Part shown: positions 17,535 through 25,533 of the stretch, in pieces
Layout of the letters: each line of letters opens with the position of its first letter
How positions within the stretch are numbered: the first letter of the stretch is position 1
Assembly: GCF_004364635.1 (NCBI RefSeq)
Contig: NZ_SOAX01000001.1
Span: forward strand, 372,001 to 436,000
Origin: Halospina denitrificans
GTDB lineage: Bacteria; Pseudomonadota; Gammaproteobacteria; Pseudomonadales; Oleiphilaceae
Length of the DNA: 64,000 nucleotides
Direction: 5' to 3'
The notes under the pieces: model-generated
What the model was told of the DNA's origin: nothing
Seen by the model: the letters and a program-made list of their open reading frames with translations, nothing else
Databases searched by the model: none
Program-made: the position numbers and the translations under genes

Positions 17535-18509
17535 ATGAAGGCGATTGCGGTAAGCGATAACGGCCTGGAATGGGTTGAGCAGGACGATCCCGGAACCCCC
17601 GGAGCGGGCGAAGTGCTCATTGATGTGGCCTGGGCCGGCATGAACCGCGCCGACCTGATGCAGCGCGCCGGCGCCTATCCACCCCCGGAAGGTGCTTCGC
17701 CTATATTGGGGTTGGAGGTCAGCGGCGTGGTTCGCGAACTGGGTGCCGAAGTAACCGGGTTGACCCCGGGGGATGAGGTCTGTGCGCTGCTGACCGGTGG
17801 CGGCTATGCCGAACGGGTGCGGGTGCCTGCGTCCCAGGTGTTGCCCATTCCCGAGGGGGTGTCACTGCGTGATGCAGCGGGTCTGCCGGAGGTCTTCGCC
17901 ACCGCCTGGCTGAACCTCTACCGGGAGGCTGTCCTGGCGCCGGGCGAACGGATCCTGCTTCACGCTGGCGCCAGCGGGCTGGGCACGGCGGTTATCCAAC
18001 TGGCGAGGGTGATGGGCAATCCGGTGTTCGTGACCGTCGGCAGCGACGACAAGATCGAGGCTTGCCGGGCTCTGGGTGCCGACGACGGGTGGAACCGTCA
18101 TAAGGGCAGTTTCGTCGAGGCTGTCCGGAACTGGGGTGGTGCGGACATGGTCCTGGATCCGGTCGGGGGTGACTACATCCGGCAGGATCAGTCCGTTCTG
18201 AACGCCGACGGGCGCATCGTGGTGATCGGGCTCATGGGTGGCCGTGAGGCTGACATGGACCTGGGGTATCTGTTGGTGAAGCGCCAGAGGCTGATCGGTT
18301 CCACGCTCCGCTCCCAGCCCGTCTCCGTGAAAGGGGAGGTGATGGCGGCGCTGCGCGAGCATGTCTGGCCGCGTCTATCCAGTGGCGAGATACGGCCCGT
18401 CATTGATTGCACCTTTGCCATCACCCAGGCCGACGAGGCCATGGGTTACCTCCAGGCCAACGACAATACAGGGAAGGTGCTGCTGGCGGTTCAGGCTCAG
18501 GCTGAATAG
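17535..18509 (+). CDS. NAD(P)H quinone oxidoreductase, PIG3/QOR-type zinc-independent MDR
   Basis: A 324-residue medium-chain dehydrogenase/reductase. The ATG at 17535 follows AAGGATG. The N-terminal part (EVLIDVAWAGMNRADLMQRA) is typical of the TP53I3/PIG3-like quinone oxidoreductase group. The nucleotide-binding segment is LLHAGASGLGTAVIQLARVM, and GADMVLDPVGGDY follows. There are no zinc-ligand cysteines, as expected for this branch. It probably reduces quinones with NADPH in the cytoplasm. It converges on the ECF sigma gene with a 3-bp gap. Confidence 0.85.
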   Translation: MKAIAVSDNGLEWVEQDDPGTPGAGEVLIDVAWAGMNRADLMQRAGAYPPPEGASPILGLEVSGVVRELGAEVTGLTPGDEVCALLTGGGYAERVRVPASQVLPIPEGVSLRDAAGLPEVFATAWLNLYREAVLAPGERILLHAGASGLGTAVIQLARVMGNPVFVTVGSDDKIEACRALGADDGWNRHKGSFVEAVRNWGGADMVLDPVGGDYIRQDQSVLNADGRIVVIGLMGGREADMDLGYLLVKRQRLIGSTLRSQPVSVKGEVMAALREHVWPRLSSGEIRPVIDCTFAITQADEAMGYLQANDNTGKVLLAVQAQAE

Positions 18510-18512
18510 CCC

Positions 18513-19058
18513 TCAAGTGTTGCTTACTGGCAGCGCACGGTGGCAGCAGACTTTCCCCTGCTCATCCAGAACCACCTGGCAGTTGCTGACGAGTTGGGTG
18601 CGAAGGCGTTGTCTGGCGCGACGCAGTCGCGCCTTGGTGGCTGGTAATGACAAGCCCTGTTCCGCAGCGTAGTCGTTCTGCGTCATGCCTTCGAGATCAC
18701 AGGCCTCCAGGATGTGCTGGTCAGCGGCCTCAAGGTCCGGGAGATTCCGGGTGATGCATTCCTGGAGTTGGGATATCGGTGCGTCCGCTTTGGAGGGCGC
18801 CTTGATGTCGCTTTCGTGCAGCTGCGCGTAATTTTTTCGCAGCCGCTGCGCATCAATCAGCTGGTTTCTGGCGACCCGGAACAGCCATGATCTGGCGTTG
18901 CTCAACTCACAGAAAGCGCCCCCTTCCTGCATGGCCCGCGTGAAGACCTCCTGAAGCAGATCCTCAGCCTCTTCGGAGGAGTCGGCCCGCTGGGTCAGGA
19001 ATCCTTCCAGTTCGTCACTGTGTTCATTCCAAGCGTTCAGAACGCATTCGTACGCCAT
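18513..19058 (-). CDS. ECF-type RNA polymerase sigma factor (SigZ-like) with Cys-rich tail
   Basis: A 181-residue sigma factor. The start is ATG 19058 (AGGTGG upstream); an in-frame start at 19139 would run through the divergent gene's promoter. Region 2 includes AEDLLQEVFTRAM and ARSWLFRVARNQLIDAQR (about residues 30-75). Region 4 includes GMTQNDYAAEQGLSLPATKA with RLRRARQRLR. No anti-sigma gene is adjacent. The C-terminus carries three cysteines and a histidine (C150, C161, C162, H163), which could bind metal or sense redox state directly. It is divergent, with 100 bp between starts, from an ArsP-like permease followed by a CxxC protein, its likely targets. Confidence 0.85.
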   Translation of the reverse strand: MAYECVLNAWNEHSDELEGFLTQRADSSEEAEDLLQEVFTRAMQEGGAFCELSNARSWLFRVARNQLIDAQRLRKNYAQLHESDIKAPSKADAPISQLQECITRNLPDLEAADQHILEACDLEGMTQNDYAAEQGLSLPATKARLRRARQRLRTQLVSNCQVVLDEQGKVCCHRALPVSNT

Positions 19059-19158
19059 GGCCCACCTGTTTATCGCTGACCCTGAAAAAGTGAGCATCCT
19101 TTTCCGGATTCGTTCGTCTTCAGGGGTGACATTGACCATTCATCCAACGAGGATTCCA

Positions 19159-20169
19159 ATGCTCGCAATTTTCACCTGGCTTGCTGACGGGATTGTCTAC
19201 ACGCTCATGGGGTTCCAGGAAGGGACCCGATTGGCGGATTCGATCCACTTCTTTGTTGAGGATACCACCAAGATCCTCGTGTTGCTTGTGGTGATGATCT
19301 ACGTCATCGCGCTCGCCAGGGCATCCCTGAACCTGGAGAAGGTGCGTCATTACATCCAGCATCGTCACCGGGTGACGGGCTATTTTCTGGGCTCGGGATT
19401 TGGCGCGATTACGCCTTTCTGTTCCTGCTCCAGCATTCCACTGTTCCTGGGCTTTACCAGTGCCGGTATCCCGCTGGGTGTAACGATGGCATTCCTGTTC
19501 ACTTCCCCGATCATCAACGAGGTGGCTGTCATCATGCTCTGGAGCCTGCTTGGCTGGCAGTTCACTCTTGCGTATGTCGTCATCGGTGTCCTTGTGGGCA
19601 TCACTGGTGGTGTGGTTCTGGATCTCCTGCGCGGCGAGCGTTGGCTTCAGTCGTTTGCCGCCAAGGCATACCAGCAGGCTGCTACGTCACCCCATAGCGA
19701 GGCTGACCCGACTGAAAGCGGGCAGAAGCTGACGCTTTCGGACCGGCATGAATTCGCCGTTGAGGAAGTTAAGGAAATAGTCGGGCGTATCTGGAAATGG
19801 GTCATCCTCGGTGTCGCACTGGGATCGGCGCTGCACGGTTTTGTCCCGGAGGGCTGGTTCGCGGAGAACCTGGGGTCCGGGCAGTGGTGGAGCGTCCCAG
19901 CTGCTGTATTAGCCGGGCTGCCACTGTACTCGAACGCCACGGCGGTTATCCCGGTCATGGAAAGCCTGATTGTGAAAGGGCTGCCCGTGGGCACAACCCT
20001 GGCGTTCTGCATGAGTACGGTCGCCGCCAGTTTCCCGGAATTCATCATGCTCAAGCAGGTCATGCAGTACCGCCTGCTTGGCCTTATCTTTGTGATCCTG
20101 CTGATCAATTTCATGATCGTCGGCTGGATCATGAATGGGGTCAGCCCCTGGCTGTTCAGCGGGGCCTGA
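19159..20169 (+). CDS. Permease of the ArsP/YraQ family (PF03773)
   Basis: A 336-residue inner-membrane protein. ATG 19159 has ACGAGGA upstream; the longer frame from 19057 overlaps the sigma factor start and is unlikely. The family signature ITPFCSCSSIPLFLGF lies near residue 80, followed by GIPLGVTMAFLFTSP. A second similar half contains AAVLAGLPLYSNATAVIPV and CMSTVAASFPEFIMLKQ. ArsP proteins export trivalent organoarsenicals in some bacteria; most YraQ-type relatives have no proven substrate. The 39-bp gap to the thioredoxin-fold gene indicates one operon. Confidence 0.85.
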   Translation: MLAIFTWLADGIVYTLMGFQEGTRLADSIHFFVEDTTKILVLLVVMIYVIALARASLNLEKVRHYIQHRHRVTGYFLGSGFGAITPFCSCSSIPLFLGFTSAGIPLGVTMAFLFTSPIINEVAVIMLWSLLGWQFTLAYVVIGVLVGITGGVVLDLLRGERWLQSFAAKAYQQAATSPHSEADPTESGQKLTLSDRHEFAVEEVKEIVGRIWKWVILGVALGSALHGFVPEGWFAENLGSGQWWSVPAAVLAGLPLYSNATAVIPVMESLIVKGLPVGTTLAFCMSTVAASFPEFIMLKQVMQYRLLGLIFVILLINFMIVGWIMNGVSPWLFSGA

Positions 20170-20208
20170 TCCAACCATCACTCAAACTGGAAAGAGGAGA
20201 ACACAGCC

Positions 20209-20442
20209 ATGCGGATTGAAGTGCTCGGAACAGGCTGCAGGAAGTGCGATAACACAGCGACCGCGATACGCGAGGTTGCCCGGGAACTGGGTATCGAGGC
20301 CGAGGTTGAGAAAGTAACGGACCCGTCGCTCATCATGCAGTATCAGGTCATGTCGACCCCGGCCGTGGCCGTGGACGGCAAGGTCCAACACAGCGGCTCC
20401 GTTCCAACGAAAGAGGCCATTACCAGTATGCTTGGCGGATAA
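20209..20442 (+). CDS. Thioredoxin-fold redox-active disulfide protein (TM0996/MTH895 family)
   Basis: A 77-residue cytoplasmic protein. It has a CxxC near the start (GTGCRKCDN, C11 and C14), a helix, and a cis-proline segment MSTPAVAVDGKVQ. That layout is the small glutaredoxin-like redox-active disulfide protein family, which is very often encoded next to YraQ/ArsP permeases. GAAAGAGG precedes the ATG. It may deliver electrons or metal to the permease or to a target enzyme; this is inference from synteny. Confidence 0.88.
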   Translation: MRIEVLGTGCRKCDNTATAIREVARELGIEAEVEKVTDPSLIMQYQVMSTPAVAVDGKVQHSGSVPTKEAITSMLGG

Positions 20443-20482
20443 TCGCCCTGATGGGAAGCCGGTTCTGGTTCTGGGAATCCGG

Positions 20483-21496
20483 TTACTCGAAGGTCCGTGA
20501 CCGGACCGTATCCGGTTTCAGGAAGTCCTTCTCACCTGTGTTTTCGTGATCTCCCAGGCGCTTGCCGTCCACCTCACGGATCTGCCCGTAACGGGAATGT
20601 TTGTGGAAGGTGGGCCCGTACTTTTCCCGGGTTTCCTCAACATCGCCGGTATAGCGTGGGTCCTGGGGCCGTTCCTGACTGCTTATGTAGTACGCGATGT
20701 CCCAGGCTTGCTGATCCGAGAGGGAATTCGGCTGCCCCAGGGGCATATTGTTCTTGATGAACCCAGCCGCAGTGAACAGACGCACGATGCCCGCGCCCCA
20801 GTTGTTGGAGCCATCACCCCAGGGAGCCGGGAATACAGTCTGGTTGCCCACCTGCAGGCCAGAGCCATCCTCGCTGTGGCAGACGGCGCACTTTTCATTG
20901 TAGCCCTGCTCGCCGCGGGAATAGCTCAGCTCCTCCGGGCGGTCAGGGGCAGGGAAACCACGCCCGTAGATGGGCTTGTCCGGGTACATCTCAACACCGG
21001 TTGCCAACCAGCTATGGTAGGCCGTCAGGGCAACCATCTTGTCACTGCCATACTCAGGTGGCTTGCCGTTCATTGAGTAGGTGAAGCAGCCAGCAATCCG
21101 CTCTTCGAGGCTGTTCACGTGGCCATTCTTGCCCCGGAAATCCGGAAGCGTGACGGCGGCAGGCCAGATCGGCGCGCTGAACGGCATGCGTCCGGCACCT
21201 GTATGGCAGCTGGAGCAGTCCATATTATTGAACACGTTTTCGCCGCGCAGTTGCTGCGTGTTCGTGAAAAGATCATAGCCCCGGCGGATCACCCGTTTGA
21301 GTTCCGGGTGTACATCCGCCTCTTCCAGATCTTCCATGGTGGGGGGGATATGCACCAGTTGGTTCTCTTCTGGAGCCGGGTATCCCAGTTCGGTCAGCGT
21401 ATTGATGTATTTCTCGGTTTTCTCGTCCGCCGACAACAGGCCTGAAGAGAACAGAATGGCGCCGATCAGGGCGATACAGAAGAATCTGCGGATCAT
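20483..21496 (-). CDS. tsdA: Dihaem cytochrome c, thiosulfate dehydrogenase type (TsdA)
   Basis: A 337-residue periplasmic protein with a signal peptide (residues 1-23, cleavage near LLSA-DEK). Haem sites are CSSCH at 94-98 and CAVCH at 203-207. Between them, EERIAGCFTYSMNG places C137 where TsdA has its unusual axial cysteine ligand, and NNMPLG gives a candidate Met251 ligand for the second haem. TsdA joins two thiosulfate molecules to tetrathionate, passing two electrons to a cytochrome. The start is ATG 21496 with GGGAGTGG upstream. It lies 13 bp after the c4-like gene, matching tsdB-tsdA order. The alternative is an unrelated SoxA-like dihaem cytochrome. Confidence 0.78.
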   Translation of the reverse strand: MIRRFFCIALIGAILFSSGLLSADEKTEKYINTLTELGYPAPEENQLVHIPPTMEDLEEADVHPELKRVIRRGYDLFTNTQQLRGENVFNNMDCSSCHTGAGRMPFSAPIWPAAVTLPDFRGKNGHVNSLEERIAGCFTYSMNGKPPEYGSDKMVALTAYHSWLATGVEMYPDKPIYGRGFPAPDRPEELSYSRGEQGYNEKCAVCHSEDGSGLQVGNQTVFPAPWGDGSNNWGAGIVRLFTAAGFIKNNMPLGQPNSLSDQQAWDIAYYISSQERPQDPRYTGDVEETREKYGPTFHKHSRYGQIREVDGKRLGDHENTGEKDFLKPDTVRSRTFE

Positions 21497-21509
21497 GGTG
21501 ACCACTCCC

Positions 21510-22157
21510 CTATTCGGTTGCGGCGTTCTGGTTGGCGAGCCAGACGGCCACCGCGTGAATGTCGTCATCGCTCATGCGGCGGGCGATGGAGCCCATCAGG
21601 TCCTGGGGATCATTATTACGGGAGCCGGCTTTCCAGGCCTGGAGTTGGGCCTCGATATAGCCGGCGTGCTGGCCGGCAATGCCCGGGGCTACGTCGCCAG
21701 CGCCACGGTTGCCCGGGCCGTGACAGCTGGCGCAGCCGACAATGTACTCGGACCAGTCGCCGCGTTCAGCAAGCTTCTGCCCGCGTTCAAGGGTTGCCTT
21801 ATCCGCGTCGGCTCCGCCCTGGCCGGTTGTCGCTTCCATCTGGCTGTAGTAGGCCGCAACATCCGCAATCTGCTGATCGTCGAGCATATTCGCGAAGGGT
21901 GCCATGGCCGCGTTCTGGCGGGTTCCCTCCTGAAAGTCGTGCAGCTGTTTGGCGAGGTAGGCCGCGTTCATTCCGGCAAGCCGTGGCCAGGATTCGCCGT
22001 CTTCGATGTGTTTGCCGCTGCCGTCTGCCTGATGGCAGGCCGTGCACTGGGCTGCGACTTCAGCACCGCGTTCGGCATTTCCTTCAGGTGCGGGCTGGGC
22101 AAAGCCTGGCTGGGCCACTAGTCCCAGAACAGCGAGTATCATCGGAATCGCTTTCAC
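21510..22157 (-). CDS. tsdB: Dihaem c4-type cytochrome (TsdB-like)
   Basis: A 215-residue periplasmic electron carrier with a signal peptide ending near GFAQ. It has two CxxCH motifs (CTACH and CASCH) in two homologous halves, each followed by a Met ligand region (NAAMAPFAN and DPQDLMGS). The GTG start at 22157 has GGGAGG nine bases upstream. The c4-like layout, directly upstream of a TsdA-like gene, indicates the electron acceptor TsdB. It would pass electrons from thiosulfate to terminal oxidases or other c cytochromes. Confidence 0.8.
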   Translation of the reverse strand: MKAIPMILAVLGLVAQPGFAQPAPEGNAERGAEVAAQCTACHQADGSGKHIEDGESWPRLAGMNAAYLAKQLHDFQEGTRQNAAMAPFANMLDDQQIADVAAYYSQMEATTGQGGADADKATLERGQKLAERGDWSEYIVGCASCHGPGNRGAGDVAPGIAGQHAGYIEAQLQAWKAGSRNNDPQDLMGSIARRMSDDDIHAVAVWLANQNAATE

Positions 22158-22301
22158 GGGCAGTATCCTCCCTGTCCCCTGGCTGCCGTTACTGTAAGCA
22201 TGGCACGCCGCTGCAAACGGCTGATTGACCGGGATCAAATTGTTGGGGGCTGTCAGATTCTGGCGTGTTTTGAAGGTGGCGGTGCGGTGCTGAAAAGAAA
22301 A

Positions 22302-22330
22302 GGGCCTGCAGTCTCCTGCAGGCCCTTTTT
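22302..22330 (-). terminator. Bidirectional rho-independent terminator 3-prime of the tRNA
   Basis: A perfect 10-bp stem (GGGCCTGCAG with CTGCAGGCCC, loop TCTC) is flanked by A and T runs on both sides. It lies six bases past the tRNA-Arg CCA end on the minus strand, so it should end the tRNA transcript. It also works for plus-strand transcription. Confidence 0.9.
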
Positions 22331-22335
22331 ATGTT

Positions 22336-22412
<77 letters not shown>

Positions 22413-22599
22413 TGGGTGACACCGGAAAGGATGGTTCCGGTGTCGATTCGGCGGGTACGGCCTTGTGAGCAATGCCGCCGAAACAGGGCGACATGATAAG
22501 GATCACAGCCGTGGAAGTCCATCCCCTGGAAGCAAACCAGTAAAGACGGGACTGGCAGACTAGTGAGGGGCAAACAGAACGATTTTTACACAAAAAGAC

Positions 22600-22635
22600 T
22601 TGCATTCTTTGGCGTGAATAAGAATAATTAGCATT
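22600..22635 (+). promoter_or_regulatory. Promoter of bfd with overlapping Fur-like box
   Basis: TTGCAT at 22600-22605 and AATAAT at 22623-22628 are separated by 17 bp, a good sigma-70 promoter. The 19 bases at 22617-22635 (AATAAGAATAATTAGCATT) match about two thirds of the Fur consensus and cover the -10. Iron-dependent repression of bfd would fit its role. The site is a sequence match only. Confidence 0.55.
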
Positions 22636-22665
22636 AAGGTGCTCGTTACCAATGCAGGAGAGGCC

Positions 22666-22872
22666 ATGTACGTCTGCGTCTGTAATCGTATAACTGATCA
22701 TGAGATCCGCCGGGCCGCCGAGGACGGTTGTCACAGTATGCGTCAGCTCGGCAAGGAGCTTGGCGTGGGGCAGCAGTGTGGCCGGTGTACCTGCATGGCA
22801 CGCGATATCCTGCGGGAGCACCGTCAGTCCGTCGACCTGGACCTGCTGAGCGCCCTCGCACGCCCCGCCTGA
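22666..22872 (+). CDS. bfd: Bacterioferritin-associated ferredoxin Bfd
   Basis: A 68-residue [2Fe-2S] protein. MYVCVCNRITDHEIRRA gives cysteines 4 and 6, and GVGQQCGRCTCMA gives the C-terminal pair, the order found in Bfd. It docks on bacterioferritin and passes electrons that reduce and release stored iron. The ATG at 22666 has CAGGAGAGG upstream. A bacterioferritin gene follows 119 bp later. Confidence 0.92.
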   Translation: MYVCVCNRITDHEIRRAAEDGCHSMRQLGKELGVGQQCGRCTCMARDILREHRQSVDLDLLSALARPA

Positions 22873-22892
22873 GAGACCACTTCCGGTCTCTC
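22871..22892 (+). other. Stem-loop directly after bfd
   Basis: GAGAGACC at 22871-22878 pairs with GGTCTCTC at 22885-22892 around a 6-nt loop, overlapping the bfd stop codon. There is no T run, so it is more likely a stabilising or attenuating mRNA structure than a full terminator. Confidence 0.5.
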
Positions 22893-22991
22893 CCTGCAAT
22901 GCCTTTCCGCCGTTCCGTATGGTCCTTGGCAAACCGGTTATGCTAAATTGCCGTATGATCCACCAAGAATGATTCTCTCAGGGAGCTTAAA

Positions 22992-23480
22992 ATGAAGGGC
23001 GACAAACAGGTCATCCAGTATCTGAACCAGGCACTTGCGGCAGAGCTGACTGCCATCAACCAGTATTTCCTGCACGCCCGCATGCTCAAGGACTGGGGTA
23101 TCGATCGGCTCGGCCAGGTTGAATACGACGAGTCCATTGATGAAATGAAGCATGCCGACAAGCTGATCGAGCGGGTCCTCTTCCTGGGCGGGCTGCCCAA
23201 CCTCCAGGATCTCAACAAGCTGCTGATCGGGGAAAACGTCCGGGAAATCCTCGAATGTGACCTGAAAGCAGAGCATGACGGCATCGCGATCTACAAAGCC
23301 GGCATCCAGCATGCGGAATCAGTGCAGGATTACGGCACAAGGGATCTTTTCGCGTCACTGCTCGCGGACGAGGAAGGGCACGTGGACTTTCTCGAAACGC
23401 AGCTCGATATGATTGATCGCATGGGTCTTGAAAACTACTGCCAGCTTCAGTCCACGGGTGGTGAAGAAGCCGGCGAGTAA
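22992..23480 (+). CDS. bfr: Bacterioferritin
   Basis: A 162-residue four-helix-bundle ferritin that stores iron as a 24-mer with haem between subunits. The ferroxidase ligands are in place: Glu18, Glu51 and His54, with later acidic residues in AEHDGIA and [10 protein letters not shown]. Met52, the haem ligand, is present (DEMKHAD), so this is a true haem-binding Bfr. The start has a GGGAGC upstream. The palindrome AAGAATGATTCTC just before it resembles half of a Fur box. Confidence 0.95.
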   Translation: MKGDKQVIQYLNQALAAELTAINQYFLHARMLKDWGIDRLGQVEYDESIDEMKHADKLIERVLFLGGLPNLQDLNKLLIGENVREILECDLKAEHDGIAIYKAGIQHAESVQDYGTRDLFASLLADEEGHVDFLETQLDMIDRMGLENYCQLQSTGGEEAGE

Positions 23481-23573
23481 AACGGCGCGACCCGCTGGAT
23501 CGACTCGTTAGACTCGTGTCTCAGGCGAACAACGGGTACAATGCGGCGCGTTGTTCATCAGAGAGGTATGGTA

Positions 23574-23990
23574 ATGAGAAAGTGGACGAAATTTCTGGCC
23601 TCTGCGGGCCTGATTGTGACGCTTGCGGGCTCCGCACTTACTCTGGCGGCCGTGGAAGATGAAATCCGTGAGCGCATCAAGCCTGAAGGCAATGTGAGCA
23701 TTGCAGGGGAGTCCGCGGAAGAGGCACAGGCGGCTGAGGCACCTGCTGATCGTTCCGGGAGCGACGTTTACGCCTCTGCATGTTCGGCCTGCCATGATTC
23801 CGGCGCAGCAGGCGCACCGAAAATCGGCAGTTCCGGTGACTGGGCGTCGCGCTTCGAACAGGATACGGAAACGCTGTACGACCACGCGATCAATGGCTTT
23901 AACGCCATGCCAGCCAAAGGTGGCTGCTCCGGTTGTTCCGACCAGGAAGTGAAAAACGCCGTTGATTACATAGTCTCTGAGACTCAGTAA
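23574..23990 (+). CDS. Cytochrome c5-type monohaem cytochrome
   Basis: A 138-residue exported cytochrome. Residues 1-31 form a signal peptide or anchor (KFLASAGLIVTLAGSALTL), followed by an Ala/Glu-rich linker. The haem motif is CSACH, the Met ligand lies in NGFNAMPAKGG, and a CSGC pair near the end is the disulfide typical of c5. It should carry electrons in the periplasm between bc1-type complexes and terminal reductases or oxidases. ATG 23574 was chosen; ATG 23568 is an alternative. It ends 55 bp before nsrR. Confidence 0.85.
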   Translation: MRKWTKFLASAGLIVTLAGSALTLAAVEDEIRERIKPEGNVSIAGESAEEAQAAEAPADRSGSDVYASACSACHDSGAAGAPKIGSSGDWASRFEQDTETLYDHAINGFNAMPAKGGCSGCSDQEVKNAVDYIVSETQ

Positions 23991-24045
23991 ACGGCGTTGA
24001 TCGCACTTATTTCCCCCGGGCAATGCCGGGGGCGCGGGGCAGTAT

Positions 24046-24504
24046 ATGCGCATTACGGGCTACACCGACTATTCCCTTCGAGTGCTGATGTATGTCACGG
24101 CTCAGGGTAACCGGTTGGCAACCATCCAGGAAATTGCTGACCGGTACGGCATCTCCAAGAACCACCTGATGAAGGTCGTGCACCAACTCACCCGAAAGGG
24201 CTATCTGGAAAGCGTGCGCGGCAAGAAAGGCGGGATCCGTCTAAAGCCGAACCCGTCAGATATTAACCTGGGGATACTGGTCCGGGAGATGGAGCCCGAC
24301 CTGCATCTTGTTGAGTGTTTCGGTCCTGATAATACCTGCGTTATCACGCCCATCTGTTCCCTCAAAGGGGTTCTGAATGAGGCGTTGCAGGCATTCCTTG
24401 CGACTCTCGACCAGTACACCCTGGCGGATATCACGCCCTCAAGCGATATCCCCCAATTGATTCGCCTGCTGAACATCCCCACGGAAGATGCTGCGCCGGG
24501 CTAA
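24046..24504 (+). CDS. nsrR: NsrR, nitric oxide-sensing Rrf2-family repressor
   Basis: A 152-residue regulator with an N-terminal winged helix-turn-helix ([20 protein letters not shown], about 25-44) and the wing segment RGKKGGIRL. Cysteines 91, 98 and 104 ([14 protein letters not shown]) are the cluster ligands, spaced as in NsrR rather than IscR. It holds an iron-sulfur cluster that NO destroys, lifting repression of NO-detoxifying genes. Its location beside the nitrate reductase region fits a defence against NO made during nitrate respiration. Its stop overlaps that of the convergent moaA by 4 bp. Confidence 0.9.
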   Translation: MRITGYTDYSLRVLMYVTAQGNRLATIQEIADRYGISKNHLMKVVHQLTRKGYLESVRGKKGGIRLKPNPSDINLGILVREMEPDLHLVECFGPDNTCVITPICSLKGVLNEALQAFLATLDQYTLADITPSSDIPQLIRLLNIPTEDAAPG

Positions 24505-25499
24505 CCGCCCGTCATATTCATAAAGCGTACGATCTGGACGTCCCCGTCCGTTGTAAAGTGGTGCTCCCTCGGCTTGAGGTCCATGGCGCTGATGATGGCC
24601 TGACGGATCGGTTCGTCATCTTCAGGATGTTCCCGGAGCAGATCCCTCAGGTCTTTTGAATGTTCGTTCCCCAGGCACAGCAGTAAGCGTCCTTCCACTG
24701 TCATGCGTACGCGATTGCAGTCGCCGCAGAAGTTGTGGCTGTGCGGGGAAATAAAGCCGATTCTGCTTTGCGAGTCCGGCATCCGGAAATAGCGGGATGG
24801 GCCACCGGTGTCCACAGTGCTCGGGATGAGTTCGTAGCGCTGTTCGATGATTTCCCGCACTTCGTCGCTGGAGCAGAAGGTCTGGTCCCGGCTGTGGTCC
24901 GAGATCTCGCCCAATGGCATTTCCTCGATAAAGCTGATGTCGATGCCCCGTTCCCGGGCGAAGTCGACCAGATCCAGAACCTCGTGGTCGTTGCTGTTCT
25001 TCATGATGACGCTGTTGAGCTTGATGCCCTTTAAGCCGGCCTCAACCGCCGTATCGATGCCCTTGATGACCCGGGTCAGGTCTCCGGTGCGGGTGATGCG
25101 CCGGAATTTCTCCGCGTCCAGTGAATCCAGGCTGATGTTCAGGCGGTCCATGCCCGCGGCCTTGAGCTCGTGGGCAAGCTTGGGGAGCTGGCTGCCGTTG
25201 GTGGTCATGGTGAAGTCATCAAGGCCCAGGCTGCCGATATCCTGGATCAGCGTGAGGATGTCCTTGCGCACCAGGGGCTCGCCGCCGGTCAGCCGGATCT
25301 TTTTGACGCCAAGGCCCTGGAAGATGCGGGCCAGACGGCCGATTTCCTCGAGCGAGAGGATTTCGTCGCGGGGCAGAAATTCCATGTCCTCGCTCATGCA
25401 GTAGACGCACCGGAAGTCGCACCGGTCCGTGACTGAGAGGCGCACATAGGTGATGGTGCGGCCGAACTTGTCGACAAGGGCTGGTTGTGTGTCTGCCAT
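24501..25499 (-). CDS. moaA: GTP 3-prime,8-cyclase MoaA
   Basis: A 332-residue radical SAM enzyme, the first step of molybdenum cofactor synthesis from GTP. The N-terminal cluster motif is CDFRCVYCM; the C-terminal cluster motif includes [12 protein letters not shown] followed by LLLCLG. The chain ends in a Gly-Gly pair needed for catalysis in the family. ATG 25499 has AGGAGA upstream; the longer frame to 25604 has no recognisable start. Its partner MoaC is not in the window. It lies downstream of the nar gene group on the same strand. Confidence 0.96.
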   Translation of the reverse strand: MADTQPALVDKFGRTITYVRLSVTDRCDFRCVYCMSEDMEFLPRDEILSLEEIGRLARIFQGLGVKKIRLTGGEPLVRKDILTLIQDIGSLGLDDFTMTTNGSQLPKLAHELKAAGMDRLNISLDSLDAEKFRRITRTGDLTRVIKGIDTAVEAGLKGIKLNSVIMKNSNDHEVLDLVDFARERGIDISFIEEMPLGEISDHSRDQTFCSSDEVREIIEQRYELIPSTVDTGGPSRYFRMPDSQSRIGFISPHSHNFCGDCNRVRMTVEGRLLLCLGNEHSKDLRDLLREHPEDDEPIRQAIISAMDLKPREHHFTTDGDVQIVRFMNMTGG

Positions 25500-25533
25500 G
25501 GGTGGCTCTCCTGCGTCTACTGCCTGTGCGTCG

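Noticed and set aside
19059-19158. Autoregulated ECF promoter between the sigma factor and permease genes
   Set aside because: Motifs such as CGTTCGTC are present, but no pair of -35 and -10 elements with sensible spacing could be fixed.
22418-22444. 10-bp perfect stem just upstream of the tRNA gene
   Set aside because: It lacks a T run on both strands and lies on the promoter side of the tRNA. It could be a chance or decayed structure, so I made no call.
24013-24032. GC hairpin just before nsrR as a terminator
   Set aside because: The stem is strong but no T run follows, and it abuts the nsrR ribosome site, so a terminator call is not supported.
25500-25533. Moco riboswitch before moaA
   Set aside because: Only 34 bp separate moaA from the upstream gene, too short for the aptamer. 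The moaB upstream region also showed no convincing match.
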